Shown here in pieces: positions 9,121 through 16,649 of a stretch of 64,000 nt of DNA. The notes below the pieces were generated by a model. The model worked only from the letters and a program-made list of their open reading frames with translations. It was not told where the DNA came from and searched no databases. This DNA comes from DASPWW01 sp963803425 (GTDB taxonomy: Bacteria > Actinomycetota > Thermoleophilia > Solirubrobacterales > 70-9). The position numbers were made by a program, and so were the translations under genes. The stretch is from NCBI GenBank assembly GCA_963803425.1, contig CAWDMA010000003.1:186001-250000 (forward strand). Reading direction: 5' to 3'. Within the stretch, counting starts at the first letter, position 1, and every line of letters starts with the position of its first letter.

Positions 9121-9272
9121 GCGATAACTCGAGAGGCACGGAGAACGACATCTTCCGGCGGCTGCTGTGGAGCGGGCTCGTCGCAGGGGTCGGTGCGCTG
9201 GCGAGCATCGCCGCCCACCGGGTCTCGGCCGTGCTGTGGCGGCGCTTCTTCCGCGAGGATCCGCCGGAGTGA
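9117..9272 (+). CDS. small single-helix membrane protein (DUF4235-like)
   Basis: 51 residues from GTG at 9117, overlapping the hydrolase stop as GTGA. It has one transmembrane helix (LLWSGLVAGVGALASIAAH) followed by a basic stretch (VLWRRFF). Position and length match the short DUF4235-type proteins that often precede holin-like and DUF3618 genes in Actinomycetota. Its stop again overlaps the next start. Confidence 0.65.
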   Translation: MSDNSRGTENDIFRRLLWSGLVAGVGALASIAAHRVSAVLWRRFFREDPPE

Positions 9273-9712
9273 GCGAGCCGCCGCGCTCATCGAACGGCGA
9301 CGAACGCACGGTCGGCGAGCTCGTCCTCGACATCTCCGAGCAGGCGTCGACGCTCGTTCGCGAGGAGATAGAGCTCGCCAAGGCGGAGGTCTCCGAGAAG
9401 TTCAACAAGATCCTCGCCGGCTCGGTCGCGGGGATCGCCGCCGGCGTGTTCGTGCTGATGGCGCTGGCGATGCTGATGCACGGGATCGCGTGGCTGCTCA
9501 ACGATCTGTTCTTCGAGAACCACGTCTGGATCGGGTTCATGGTCGAGGCGCTGTTCTGGCTGCTGGTCGCCGCCGGCGCGGGCCTGTTCGCGTGGCGGTC
9601 GATGAAGGCCGGCGCCCCGCCCACCCCCGACATGGCGATCGAGGAGGCGAAGGCCGCGAAGGAGCAGTTCGAGGCGGAGACGAGCACGCCGATCGGGGGA
9701 TCCGGGACGTGA
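9269..9712 (+). CDS. holin-like membrane protein (actinobacterial Holin-X / phage holin superfamily)
   Basis: 147 residues from GTG at 9269 (GTGA overlap). The N-terminal amphipathic segment TVGELVLDISEQASTLVREE with IELAKAEV is the hallmark of this family, followed by two transmembrane helices (AGSVAGIAAGVFVLMALAML and a second around FMVEALFWLLVAAGAGLFAW). Despite the family name it is usually chromosomal and not linked to a prophage; an envelope role is assumed. Confidence 0.8.
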   Translation: MSEPPRSSNGDERTVGELVLDISEQASTLVREEIELAKAEVSEKFNKILAGSVAGIAAGVFVLMALAMLMHGIAWLLNDLFFENHVWIGFMVEALFWLLVAAGAGLFAWRSMKAGAPPTPDMAIEEAKAAKEQFEAETSTPIGGSGT

Positions 9713-9993
9713 CCGCCCCGGCCGAGGGGGCCGCCGCCCCGAGCACAGCGGTGTCCGTGCAGCCCAAAGCGCCGGGCGCGCCGGGACGTTCCGCCGAGCA
9801 GATCCGGCGCGACGTGGAGACCCGGCGCGGCGAGCTCGCCGGCTCTGTCGAGCTGCTCCGCCGGCGCGTCGGGGAGCTCACCGACTGGCGCGGCCAGCTC
9901 CGCGAGCATCGCGACGAGCTGATCGCGGCGGCCGCGGTCGCGGGGTTCGTGGTCGGGGGACTGATCGCGCTGCGGCGGCGCCGGCGGGGCTAG
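9709..9993 (+). CDS. DUF3618 family protein
   Basis: 94 residues from GTG at 9709 (third GTGA overlap in a row). After a Pro/Ala-rich start comes the DUF3618 signature RSAEQIRRDVETRRGELAGSVELLRRRV, then one transmembrane helix (AAAAVAGFVVGGLIAL) and a RRRRRG tail. It is encoded together with the holin-like gene in many actinobacteria; no biochemical function is known. Confidence 0.8.
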   Translation: MTAPAEGAAAPSTAVSVQPKAPGAPGRSAEQIRRDVETRRGELAGSVELLRRRVGELTDWRGQLREHRDELIAAAAVAGFVVGGLIALRRRRRG

Positions 9994-9996
9994 CGG

Positions 9997-10548
9997 GTGG
10001 GCGCGGTCGGCGGCCGTCCCGCGCTTGCGGTGGCGGCCGCGGCGGTCGTGCTGGTCGCGGCCGTCCCGACGGGCGCCGGCGCGGCCCAGCCCGAGCCGGT
10101 GGCGGGCGCCGCCGGGCTCCGGATCGGCCGGATCCCGGAGTGTGACGACTCCTTCAGCATCCGCGGCCCCCTGAGCAAGCCCAGGAACCGCCGCAAGCTG
10201 AAGCGCGCGTTCCGGTGCCTGGACAGGCAGGTGCGCGCCGCGCAGCAGGTGCTGAACGAGTTCATGTTCGCGATCGAGACCAGCGACGGCGACACGGCAT
10301 GCCGCCTGCTCTCCCCAGCGGAGTGGGAGAGGATCGGGGGCCGGCAGTGCCACCAGCGCGTCGCGGATGCCTCGGTCGCGTACGCGGGGCGGGATCCCTA
10401 CGACGAGTTCAGCAGCTTCACTGGCGGCCGGGACCCGGAGGGCACGGTGATCGTCCGCTTCCAGCATCCGCGGGACGCGGTCCTGCTGGAGCTGGGCGCC
10501 TTCCACCGGCACTGGCGTCTCGTCGACACCAACAACTTCTTCCCGTAG
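9997..10548 (+). CDS. secreted hypothetical protein
   Basis: 183 residues from a GTG at 9997 with a clear signal peptide (ALAVAAAAVVLVAAVPTGAGA). The mature part has a basic KPRNRRKLKRAFRC segment and then a compact alpha/beta region with a pair of nearby cysteines (CRLLSPAEWERIGGRQCHQ) and a C-terminal HWRLVDTNNFF. The second half is reminiscent of NTF2/SnoaL-like extracytoplasmic domains, but I do not recognise the family with confidence. Confidence 0.6.
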   Translation: MGAVGGRPALAVAAAAVVLVAAVPTGAGAAQPEPVAGAAGLRIGRIPECDDSFSIRGPLSKPRNRRKLKRAFRCLDRQVRAAQQVLNEFMFAIETSDGDTACRLLSPAEWERIGGRQCHQRVADASVAYAGRDPYDEFSSFTGGRDPEGTVIVRFQHPRDAVLLELGAFHRHWRLVDTNNFFP

Positions 10549-10555
10549 CCGGCGG

Positions 10556-10972
10556 CTACTTCGGCAGCGGCGAGCCGGCGAAGAACGCGAACCACACGAG
10601 CATCGCCAGCCCGGCGGCGATCGCGGTCGCCACCAGGATCGTGTCGAGCGCGGACGTCGGCGCGTGCATGTTGCGCTCGTCGCGCATGCTCCGCCGCCAC
10701 GGCGGCGGCACCGGCTTCGCCTCGCTGAGCGTGCCGGTCAGCGACTGGTGCGCGGCATCGACCCGACGCAGCAGCATGAACATCGCCAGCATCGTCGCCG
10801 GAATCCCGACCGCGATCAGGATGTACGCGCCGAAGTTGGGGTCGATCGACCGGTTCAGCTGCGACGCGATCCACAGCCACCCGATCGGTACGGCCAGCCA
10901 CAGGAACAGGCTGCCGACAACCATCAGGAGGATCAGCCCTGTCGCTGCGACCGCTCTGCTGTGAACCGCCAT
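10556..10972 (-). CDS. three-helix membrane protein of unknown function
   Basis: 138 residues from ATG at 10972, with GGGAG upstream. It has transmembrane segments around residues 10-35 (ATGLILLMVVGSLFLWLAVPI), 48-68 (YILIAVGIPATMLAMFMLL) and 112-132 (LDTILVATAIAAGLAMLVWF), with a cytosolic loop carrying PPPWRRSMRDER between the second and third. It stands alone between a secreted protein and DegV. Confidence 0.6.
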   Translation of the reverse strand: MAVHSRAVAATGLILLMVVGSLFLWLAVPIGWLWIASQLNRSIDPNFGAYILIAVGIPATMLAMFMLLRRVDAAHQSLTGTLSEAKPVPPPWRRSMRDERNMHAPTSALDTILVATAIAAGLAMLVWFAFFAGSPLPK

Positions 10973-11006
10973 GCGCTCCCTCTCCGGGACGAAGGTTAGC
11001 GGGGGG

Positions 11007-11921
11007 CTATTGGGGGCCGAGCAGGTCGAGCGTGACGCTCCCGACCCCGACCAGGCCGGGCCCGGTGTGGGCGCCGATCACGGGTCCGATCTCGGAAACG
11101 AACTGCGGGTCGCAACCGAAGATCGGCTTGCAGCTCTGCACCATCTCCTCCGCCGCGTCCGGTGCCTGGATGTGTTGCACCGCCCACCCGTCGTCCCCGT
11201 TCGCGTGCAGCTCGGCGGCGAACTCGACCAGCCGCTCGTGGGCGCGCTTCCGGGTCCGGACCCGCTCCACCGGGGCGATCTCCTCGCCGATCGTCAGGAT
11301 CGGCTTGATCCTCAGGGTGGTGCCCACCCATGCCTGGGCACTGCCGATCCGGCCGCCGCGGCGCAGGTACTCGAGCGTGTCGAGCGCGAACCACAGCTCC
11401 AGCGAGTCACGCGCGGTGCGGGCGCGCTCCACCACCTGTGCTCCCGAGGCGCCCTCGCGGGCGGCGGCGGCGGCTGCAAGAGCGACCAGGCCGATCCCGG
11501 CGCATGCGGTGCGGCTGTCGTACACGTGCAGCCGCTCGCCGCCGGCGCCGTCGTCGGCGAGCCGCTCGCGCGCCTGGATCGCCGCCGCGTAGGTGCCCGA
11601 GATCCCGGCGGAGAGGTGGATCGAGACCACGTCCCGCCCGGCCGCGAGCAGCGGCTCGTATACGGCCAGGAAGTCGCCGACCGAGGGCTGCGACGTCGTC
11701 GCTCCCTCGTCGCTGGCGCGGAGCCGGTCGTAGAACTCGGTGTAGTCCCCGATCTCGAGCTCGGCCTGCTGGCGGCCCTCGAGCGTCACGTACAGGCTCA
11801 CCTGCTCGATCCCGTTCGCGCCCACGAGCTCGCGCGGCAGGTAGGTAGTCGAGTCGCACACGATCGCGGTGGTGGTGTCGCCGCCCGGCATCGGGGCGGT
11901 TGTATCAGCCACGACTACCAT
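11007..11921 (-). CDS. DegV family fatty-acid-binding protein
   Basis: 304 residues. TTAIVCDSTTYLP near the N-terminus, TSQPSVGDFL, SIHLSAGISGTY and DSRTACAGIGL are the DegV blocks that enclose a fatty acid, followed by LEYLRRGGRIG and the KPILTIGEE segment. In characterised bacteria such proteins hand fatty acids to the FakA kinase; no fakA is next door here. ATG at 11921 leaves only 8 bases to the divergent start of the SDR gene. A second ATG at 11891 gives a more typical N-terminus. Confidence 0.8.
   Translation of the reverse strand: MVVVADTTAPMPGGDTTTAIVCDSTTYLPRELVGANGIEQVSLYVTLEGRQQAELEIGDYTEFYDRLRASDEGATTSQPSVGDFLAVYEPLLAAGRDVVSIHLSAGISGTYAAAIQARERLADDGAGGERLHVYDSRTACAGIGLVALAAAAAAREGASGAQVVERARTARDSLELWFALDTLEYLRRGGRIGSAQAWVGTTLRIKPILTIGEEIAPVERVRTRKRAHERLVEFAAELHANGDDGWAVQHIQAPDAAEEMVQSCKPIFGCDPQFVSEIGPVIGAHTGPGLVGVGSVTLDLLGPQ
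11916..11921 (+). promoter_or_regulatory. -10 box of a leaderless transcript (SDR gene)
   Basis: TACCAT lies 8 bases before the ATG at 11930, with no Shine-Dalgarno site between, so the mRNA probably begins at or next to the start codon. The box overlaps the first codon of the divergent DegV gene. Confidence 0.45.
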
Positions 11922-11929
11922 GGCGCTGG

Positions 11930-12985
11930 ATGGGCAAGACGCTGGTCACCGGCGGCACGGGCTTCCTTGGCCTGCACGTGACCCGCGCGCTGGCGGCCCG
12001 CGGCGACGATCTCCGCCTCCTCGTCCGACCGACCTCGCCGCTGGAGATGCTCGCCGGGGTCGAGTACGACCGCGCGGAGGGCGACGTCACCGACCGCGGC
12101 TCGGTGCGGGCCGCGGTGGACGGGGTGGAGCGGGTGTTCCACGTCGCCGGCGTCACCTCGCTGCGCCGCCGCGACCGCCAGCGCGTGCTCGACGTCAACA
12201 TCGGCGGCACCCGGAACGTGCTCGAGGAGGCGCACCGCGCCGGGGTGAAGCGGGTGGTCCACACCTCTTCGGTGGCGGGGCTGGGGCCTTCAACGCGCGG
12301 CGCTCTCGCGGACGAGACCCAGGAGTACACCGGCGAGCGGCTCCGGAACGCGTACGTGGACTCCAAGCACGAGGCCGAGCTGGAGGTGCGCCGGCTGGTC
12401 GGCGAGGGGCTGGCGGTCGTGTGCGTCAACCCGACCTTCGTGCTCGGCCCCGACGATCCGAGCGGGACCTCGAACCAGCTCGTCCGCCGCTTCCTGCTCC
12501 GTCAGATCCCCGTGTACGTCGATGGGGCGCTCAACATCGTCGACGTGCGCGACGCCGCCGCCGGCCAGCTGCTCGCGGACGAGCGCGGCCGAGTCGGGGA
12601 GCGGTACGTCCTCGGCGGCCGGAACTACACGCTGACCCGCCTGTTCGCGGAGCTGTCCCGAGTCTCCGGCGTCCCACCGCCGGCCCTGAAGCTCCCCGGC
12701 CAGGTCGCACTCGCCGGGGTGGAGGCGCTGTCGCGGGCGGGGCTGCCGGTGCCGACCACGCCCGACGAGGTTCGCTCGGGGCTGGAGTGGTGGACCTACA
12801 CGAGCGACAAGGCAAAGGGGGAGCTGGGATACACGAGCCGGCCCAGCGAGGAGACCCTCGAGGACACGGTGCTGTGGCAGCGGGAGCGGCTCGGCGACCG
12901 GGTCGGGCGGGGGAGCCTCGCCACCCTCCCGCTCGAGGTCGCCGGCCGCGTCGCGCGAATCGGCGGGAGGCTGATCGGCCGATGA
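11930..12985 (+). CDS. NAD(P)-dependent epimerase/dehydratase (extended SDR)
   Basis: 351 residues from ATG at 11930. The Rossmann motif TGGTGFLG lies at residues 7-14, the acidic DVTD block near 52, a HVAGV strand, and the catalytic pair as YVDSK with an upstream Ser in HTSSVAG. It belongs to the dihydroflavonol-4-reductase/HpnA-like group. NPTFVLGPDD and NIVDVRDAA are typical downstream blocks. The substrate is unknown. The stop overlaps the next start (ATGA), so the next gene is co-expressed. Confidence 0.8.
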   Translation: MGKTLVTGGTGFLGLHVTRALAARGDDLRLLVRPTSPLEMLAGVEYDRAEGDVTDRGSVRAAVDGVERVFHVAGVTSLRRRDRQRVLDVNIGGTRNVLEEAHRAGVKRVVHTSSVAGLGPSTRGALADETQEYTGERLRNAYVDSKHEAELEVRRLVGEGLAVVCVNPTFVLGPDDPSGTSNQLVRRFLLRQIPVYVDGALNIVDVRDAAAGQLLADERGRVGERYVLGGRNYTLTRLFAELSRVSGVPPPALKLPGQVALAGVEALSRAGLPVPTTPDEVRSGLEWWTYTSDKAKGELGYTSRPSEETLEDTVLWQRERLGDRVGRGSLATLPLEVAGRVARIGGRLIGR

Positions 12986-13275
12986 CCGAGCCGAGCGGCG
13001 CCGGCGAGCCCCGGGTCGTCCTGTACCGGTGCCCGACCCCGACCGACTTCCTGTGCCCGTGCGGCGCGGTGGCGCGGAGGCTGCGCAAGCTCGGCGTCGA
13101 ACACGAGACCCGGCGGCTCCCGTACCGGCGCGCCGGGCGCGCCGAGATCGTCGAGCTCACGGGGCAGCGGCGGATCCCGGTGCTCGTCGACGGCGACGAG
13201 GTGATCCACGACTCGCGGCGGATCCTCGAGTACCTCGAGCACGCCCACGGCGATGCCGAGGACGAGGCCGCGTAG
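12982..13275 (+). CDS. glutathione S-transferase N-terminal/glutaredoxin-like thioredoxin-fold protein
   Basis: 97 residues from ATG at 12982. It has a single thioredoxin fold: strand VVLYRCPTP, a CPCGAVARRLRKLGV active-site helix, the cis-proline strand RRIPVLVDGDEVIHDS, then RRILEYLE. The segment CPTPTDFLCPCG carries three cysteines, not a plain CPYC. It lacks the helical GST domain, so it may be a stand-alone redox or thiol-transfer domain. It is coupled to the SDR gene. Confidence 0.7.
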   Translation: MTEPSGAGEPRVVLYRCPTPTDFLCPCGAVARRLRKLGVEHETRRLPYRRAGRAEIVELTGQRRIPVLVDGDEVIHDSRRILEYLEHAHGDAEDEAA

Positions 13276-13295
13276 GCGGGGTCGGCGATGGCGTC

Positions 13296-13301
13296 TACAA
13301 T
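13296..13301 (+). promoter_or_regulatory. -10 box of a leaderless transcript (IscA-type gene)
   Basis: TACAAT ends 7 bases before the GTG at 13309, the distance at which transcription normally starts. No Shine-Dalgarno site is present. The in-frame ATG at 13288 lies upstream of this box and would not be on the transcript. Confidence 0.6.
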
Positions 13302-13308
13302 TAGCCCC

Positions 13309-13686
13309 GTGGACACGCCCAATGATGCGATCACGCTCACCGACCACGCGTCGGAGAAGATCAACGAGCTCCTCTCCGCCCAGGAGAACGGCTCCGAGCA
13401 GGCCCTCCGGGTAGCCGTTCGCGGCGGCGGCTGCTCCGGGTTCCAGTACGCGCTCGCGTTCGACAAGCCCCGCGAGGACGACCACGTGTTCGAGAACAAG
13501 GGCGTCTCCGTGGTCGTCGACAAGGTCAGCATGCAGTTCGTGTTCGGCTCCGAGGTCGACTACGTCGACGGTCTCCAGGGCGCCGGCTTCGCGGTCAACA
13601 ACCCGAACGTCGTCGCGGCCTGCGGTTGCGGCTCGTCGTTCCAGGTCCGCGAGGACGACGCCGCCGAGACGCCGGCAAGCGTCTAG
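13309..13686 (+). CDS. IscA/ErpA-type iron-sulfur cluster carrier
   Basis: 125 residues from GTG at 13309, chosen because a TACAAT box sits 7 bases upstream; an ATG at 13288 would add 7 residues. The A-type carrier cysteines are all present: GGGCSGFQY near residue 43 and the C-terminal ACGCGSSF pair. It accepts and transfers [2Fe-2S]/[4Fe-4S] clusters. Convergently encoded are a CGFS glutaredoxin and BolA, also Fe-S trafficking proteins, so the locus is a compact Fe-S delivery module. Confidence 0.88.
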   Translation: MDTPNDAITLTDHASEKINELLSAQENGSEQALRVAVRGGGCSGFQYALAFDKPREDDHVFENKGVSVVVDKVSMQFVFGSEVDYVDGLQGAGFAVNNPNVVAACGCGSSFQVREDDAAETPASV

Positions 13687-13720
13687 CTCGCCGGCACCAG
13701 CTTGCGTCGCGCCGGGCCTC

Positions 13721-13738
13721 GCGCCGGGCCTCCGGCGC
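13721..13738. terminator. bidirectional hairpin between convergent genes
   Basis: GCGCCGG-GCCT-CCGGCGC forms a 7-bp stem with a 4-base loop, between the IscA stop and overlapping the glutaredoxin stop codon. There is no T-run, so termination efficiency is uncertain. Confidence 0.5.
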
Positions 13739-14142
13739 TACTCGATCTGCATCGGCGGGCTCTGCGTCGGCGGGCGGTCGCCGTTCGGCGCCGCCGCGGA
13801 GGCTGCCGCGGCCGCCTCGGGCTGGGACACCTCGAGCAGGCCGGCGAGCTCGCCGGAGTCGTACATCTCCTCGACGATGTCGGCGCCGCCGAGCAGCTCG
13901 CCGTTCACGTAGAGCTGTGGGAACGTGCGCCAGTCGGAGATCTCGCCGGTCACCTCGCGGAGCGGGTTGAGCGCGGGGAGCACGTCGATCGCGCCGTACT
14001 CGACGCCGAGCGAGTCGAGCACGCCGACGACGCGCATCGAGAACCCGCACTGCGGCGCGTCGGGCGTCCCCTTCATGAACAGCAGCACCGGGTTCTCCCG
14101 GATCAGCTCCTCCACCTTGTCGCGAAGCTCCGCGTCTGGCAT
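13738..14142 (-). CDS. Grx4-type monothiol glutaredoxin
   Basis: 134 residues from ATG at 14142, with AGGAGG at ideal distance. PVLLFMKGTPDAPQCGFSMR contains the monothiol CGFS active site near residue 32. WRTFPQLYVNGELLGGADI and the terminal GEL complete the family pattern. The last 30 residues are a disordered Ala/Pro tail. Monothiol Grx proteins hold a [2Fe-2S] cluster as a dimer or with BolA; bolA is the adjacent upstream gene, 13 bases away. Confidence 0.9.
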   Translation of the reverse strand: MPDAELRDKVEELIRENPVLLFMKGTPDAPQCGFSMRVVGVLDSLGVEYGAIDVLPALNPLREVTGEISDWRTFPQLYVNGELLGGADIVEEMYDSGELAGLLEVSQPEAAAAASAAAPNGDRPPTQSPPMQIE

Positions 14143-14155
14143 CGGTCTCGACCTC

Positions 14156-14440
14156 CTACGTGGTCGGGGGTTCGGCGTCCATCTCAGAGGTTACGGGCTC
14201 GTCGTCCTCGACCACGACCGTCCTCACGGAAAGCGCGTGGATCGAGCCGTCGTCCATCCGCTCCTGGACCGCTCGCTTCACCAGCTTGTGCTGCTCGATC
14301 CGGCTCAGCCCGGCGAACTGGGCCGCCCGCACCACGGCGCTCAGGTGGTCGCCGCCGCCGGTGTCGTCGGTCACCTCGACCTCCGCACCCGGCAGCGCGG
14401 TCAGGATCAGCCCGCGAACCTCGTCCAGCTCGATCGCCAC
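14156..14440 (-). CDS. BolA family protein
   Basis: 94 residues from GTG at 14440. It shows the BolA fold pattern: EVRGLILTALPGAEVEVTDDTGGGDHLSAVV with the conserved His, FAGLSRIEQHKLVKRAV, and a final IHALSVRTV strand. It forms the usual [2Fe-2S] partner of the CGFS glutaredoxin encoded next. It sits fourth-last in a hemQ-fprA-bolA-grx4 run but also appears to have its own promoter (TAGTAT overlapping the fprA stop). Confidence 0.85.
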   Translation of the reverse strand: MAIELDEVRGLILTALPGAEVEVTDDTGGGDHLSAVVRAAQFAGLSRIEQHKLVKRAVQERMDDGSIHALSVRTVVVEDDEPVTSEMDAEPPTT

Positions 14441-14446
14441 GAGCCA

Positions 14447-14452
14447 ATACTA
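14447..14452 (-). promoter_or_regulatory. -10 box overlapping the fprA stop codon
   Basis: On the minus strand TAGTAT ends 6 bases before the bolA GTG. Its first three bases are the TAG stop codon of the ferredoxin reductase gene. With no Shine-Dalgarno site, bolA is probably translated from a leaderless transcript as well as by read-through. Confidence 0.5.
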
Positions 14453-15853
14453 CGAGCGCGCCGCCGCCGCCTCGCGCGAGGCGACCTCGATCATCTCCTC
14501 GATCGTGCAGATCTTCACCCGGGGGCGGCCGTGGGGCTTGCCTCGCTCGACCTCCGCGCGGTCGATCGCCTCCCACCCGGCGAAGCTGACGTGGTCGGGG
14601 CGACGCTCCGCGAGCAGCGCCTCGATCCCCGCCGGCTCGGCGCGGGGCGGCTCGGGCACCCGGCCGAGCTCGAGGTCCTCGAAAAGGCTGTCGGCGGTGT
14701 CCTGTGCGTCCTTCTTGTTCGTGCCGATCACGCCGCTCGGCCCGCGCTTGATCCACCCGACCGCGTAGTGGCCCTTGAGCTGGACGGCGCCGTCCATCAC
14801 CCGGCCGGCCTCGTTGGGGATCACGCCGCGCCGCTCGTCGAACGGGACCCCCTCGACCGGGACGCCCTTGTAGCCGATCGAGCGCAGCACCAGCCCAGCG
14901 TCGATCGTCTCGCGCTCACCGGTGTCGCGGGGCCGGATCGCGCCGGTCTCGTCGCGGTGCAGCTCGTTGCGGCCCACGACCACACGCTCCACCCGGCCGT
15001 CGCCCTGGATCTCTATCGGAGAGGCGAGGAACCGGAGCACGATCCGCCGCGGCTTGCCCTCGGGCTGCTTCGCGGCGAACTCGGTGAGGATCTCGAAGTT
15101 CTTGCGCGAGGTGATGTCGGCCTCGGAGGTGAGGTACTCGCGGCTGAGCTCGTCGAGCTCGAGCTGGGCAGGGTCCACATGGATGTCGGCGTCCACCATC
15201 TCGCCGAGCTCGCGCAGCTCGGGATTCGTGAACGCGGCCTGCACCGGCCCTCGGCGGCCCAGCACGACGATCTCGCGCACCCGGCAGTCGGCGAGCCCCT
15301 CGATCGCGTGGTCGGCGGTGTCGGTGCCGGCAAGCTCGTCCTGGGTCAGCGCCAGCATCCGGGTGACGTCGGCGGCGACGTTGCCGTTCCCAATCACGAT
15401 CGCGCGCTCGCAGGACAGGTCGAACTGGTGGCCCGCGTAGTCGGGGTGGCCGTTGTACCAGCCGACGAAAGCGGTCGCGGGTCCGCTCCCGGGCAGCGCC
15501 TCACCGGGGATCCCGAGGTGGCGGTCGGTCTCGGCGCCGTACGCGTAGATCACCGCGTGGTAGCGCTCCGCAAGCTCCGCCGCCGACAAGTCCCGCCCCA
15601 GCTCGACGTTCCCGAAGAACCGGTAGCCCTCCCGTGCCGCGGTCTTCTCGTACACCCTGATCACGGACTTGATCTTCGGATGGTCGGGCGCGACCCCGCC
15701 GCGGACCAGCCCGAACGGGGTGGGGAGCCGGTCGAGCATGTCGACCTCGACCGCGACCTCCTCGCGCCGCAGAAGGTGGTCCGCCGCGTAGAAGCCGGCC
15801 GGCCCCGAGCCGACGATCGCCACCCGGAGCGGGTGATCGGGGGAGCCGATCAC
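14450..15853 (-). CDS. FprA-type NADPH-ferredoxin (adrenodoxin-like) reductase
   Basis: 467 residues from GTG at 15853, which overlaps the preceding stop as GTGA. The FAD site is VAIVGSGPAGFYAADHLL. FGLVRGGVAPDHPKIKSV is the adrenodoxin-reductase block, and the NADPH site VIGNGNVAADVTRML is followed by GRRGPVQAAFTN. Late motifs GWIKRGPSGVIGTNKKDAQ are diagnostic of the family. It passes electrons from NADPH to ferredoxin, which would feed Fe-S or heme chemistry by the neighbours. It is the second gene of the hemQ operon. Confidence 0.88.
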   Translation of the reverse strand: MIGSPDHPLRVAIVGSGPAGFYAADHLLRREEVAVEVDMLDRLPTPFGLVRGGVAPDHPKIKSVIRVYEKTAAREGYRFFGNVELGRDLSAAELAERYHAVIYAYGAETDRHLGIPGEALPGSGPATAFVGWYNGHPDYAGHQFDLSCERAIVIGNGNVAADVTRMLALTQDELAGTDTADHAIEGLADCRVREIVVLGRRGPVQAAFTNPELRELGEMVDADIHVDPAQLELDELSREYLTSEADITSRKNFEILTEFAAKQPEGKPRRIVLRFLASPIEIQGDGRVERVVVGRNELHRDETGAIRPRDTGERETIDAGLVLRSIGYKGVPVEGVPFDERRGVIPNEAGRVMDGAVQLKGHYAVGWIKRGPSGVIGTNKKDAQDTADSLFEDLELGRVPEPPRAEPAGIEALLAERRPDHVSFAGWEAIDRAEVERGKPHGRPRVKICTIEEMIEVASREAAAARS

Positions 15854-16551
15854 GCGATCGCCGCCGCCCCGCGGGCCGTCGCGGCGCCGTCGAGGGCGTC
15901 CAGTGCCCGCGGCAGCGACATCGCCACGCAGGTGAAGATCGGGGTGTCGCGGAGGGTGTAGGCGCTCGACTCGGACGAGCGCAGCTCCTGGACGAGGTCG
16001 AGGAAGTCGCCGGGGTCGTCCGCCTCGAAGGACACCACGAACTCCTGGTCGTCGAGCCCGAACGAGTACGCCGTGTTGATCGCGATCTGCGGGTAGGTGC
16101 GGCCGATCTCGATGTGGTCGCGCATGATCCGGCCCCGCTCCCGCTCGGGCAGCCGGTACCAGTCGCGCTTCTTCCAGAACGGGTACACGAACATGTACTT
16201 GCGCTCGGACACGCAGATCTCCGGCCGGACCTCGGTGTCCGAGTAGGGGGAGCTCTTCGTCATCGCGAGGTAGGAGTGCGGGATCGTCGCCCACCGGGCC
16301 AGCCCGCTCTGCGCAAGCACGACATGGAAGGTGTGGATGTCCTCGAGGATCGGGCTCTGGGCCAGCAGCAGCAGGTCGACGTCGCCGCGCGTGCCGACGG
16401 TCGAGTAGGCCCGCACGGAGCGCTCCTGGGCGAAGTCCTCGCAGGCCGCGCGGAACTCGCGCTTGTCCTCGGCGCGCTCGTCCGGGTCCCGGCGCTGCCA
16501 CGCGGGGTCGAGCTTGAAGAAGGTGAACTTCGCGTAGGTTCGATCGGGCAC
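15850..16551 (-). CDS. chlorite-dismutase-family protein, probable HemQ-like coproheme decarboxylase
   Basis: 233 residues from GTG at 16551. It has family landmarks: KFTFFKLDPAW at the start, RGDVDLLLLAQ, the YMFVYPFWKKRDWYRL block, then MRDHIEIGRTYPQIAINTAYSFGLDDQEFVVSFE with the expected heme-side His, and the closing DTPIF. In Actinomycetota this fold performs the last step of coproporphyrin-dependent heme synthesis. A true chlorite dismutase would need the distal Arg, which I cannot place. It is the first gene of the operon with fprA. Confidence 0.75.
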   Translation of the reverse strand: MPDRTYAKFTFFKLDPAWQRRDPDERAEDKREFRAACEDFAQERSVRAYSTVGTRGDVDLLLLAQSPILEDIHTFHVVLAQSGLARWATIPHSYLAMTKSSPYSDTEVRPEICVSERKYMFVYPFWKKRDWYRLPERERGRIMRDHIEIGRTYPQIAINTAYSFGLDDQEFVVSFEADDPGDFLDLVQELRSSESSAYTLRDTPIFTCVAMSLPRALDALDGAATARGAAAIA

Positions 16552-16575
16552 CGCAGGATCCCCAAGGGAATGAAA

Positions 16576-16609
16576 GCCGCCCTTCGTGGGCGGCGGTGCG
16601 CCGATTATA
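16576..16609 (-). promoter_or_regulatory. hemQ promoter -10 and 5'-end hairpin
   Basis: Minus-strand TATAAT at 16609-16604 is a consensus -10, so transcription should start near 16597. A 7-bp stem (GCCGCCC / GGGCGGC, 5-base loop, 16594-16576) would then form at the extreme 5' end of a leader of about 46 bases. That position suits a stabilising or regulatory hairpin. No -35 hexamer is evident. Confidence 0.55.
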
Positions 16610-16637
16610 GGAGTGCGACCGACCCCCGCTCCGTTGT

Positions 16638-16643
16638 TACCAT
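16638..16643 (+). promoter_or_regulatory. -10 box of a leaderless transcript (glycosyltransferase fusion)
   Basis: TACCAT ends 6 bases before the GTG at 16650; no ribosome-binding site is visible. Confidence 0.5.
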
Positions 16644-16649
16644 CGGTAC

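Noticed and set aside
9269..9712. Prophage marker (holin)
   Set aside because: The holin-like protein occurs with DUF4235-like and DUF3618 genes as a normal chromosomal set. No endolysin, integrase or structural phage gene is near.
11930..12985. SDR gene as the missing ceramide reductase (CerR) for the 34.6-37.1 kb pair
   Set aside because: The family is broad, the gene is over 20 kb away and is coupled to a thioredoxin-fold protein. Nothing in the sequence links it to sphingolipids.
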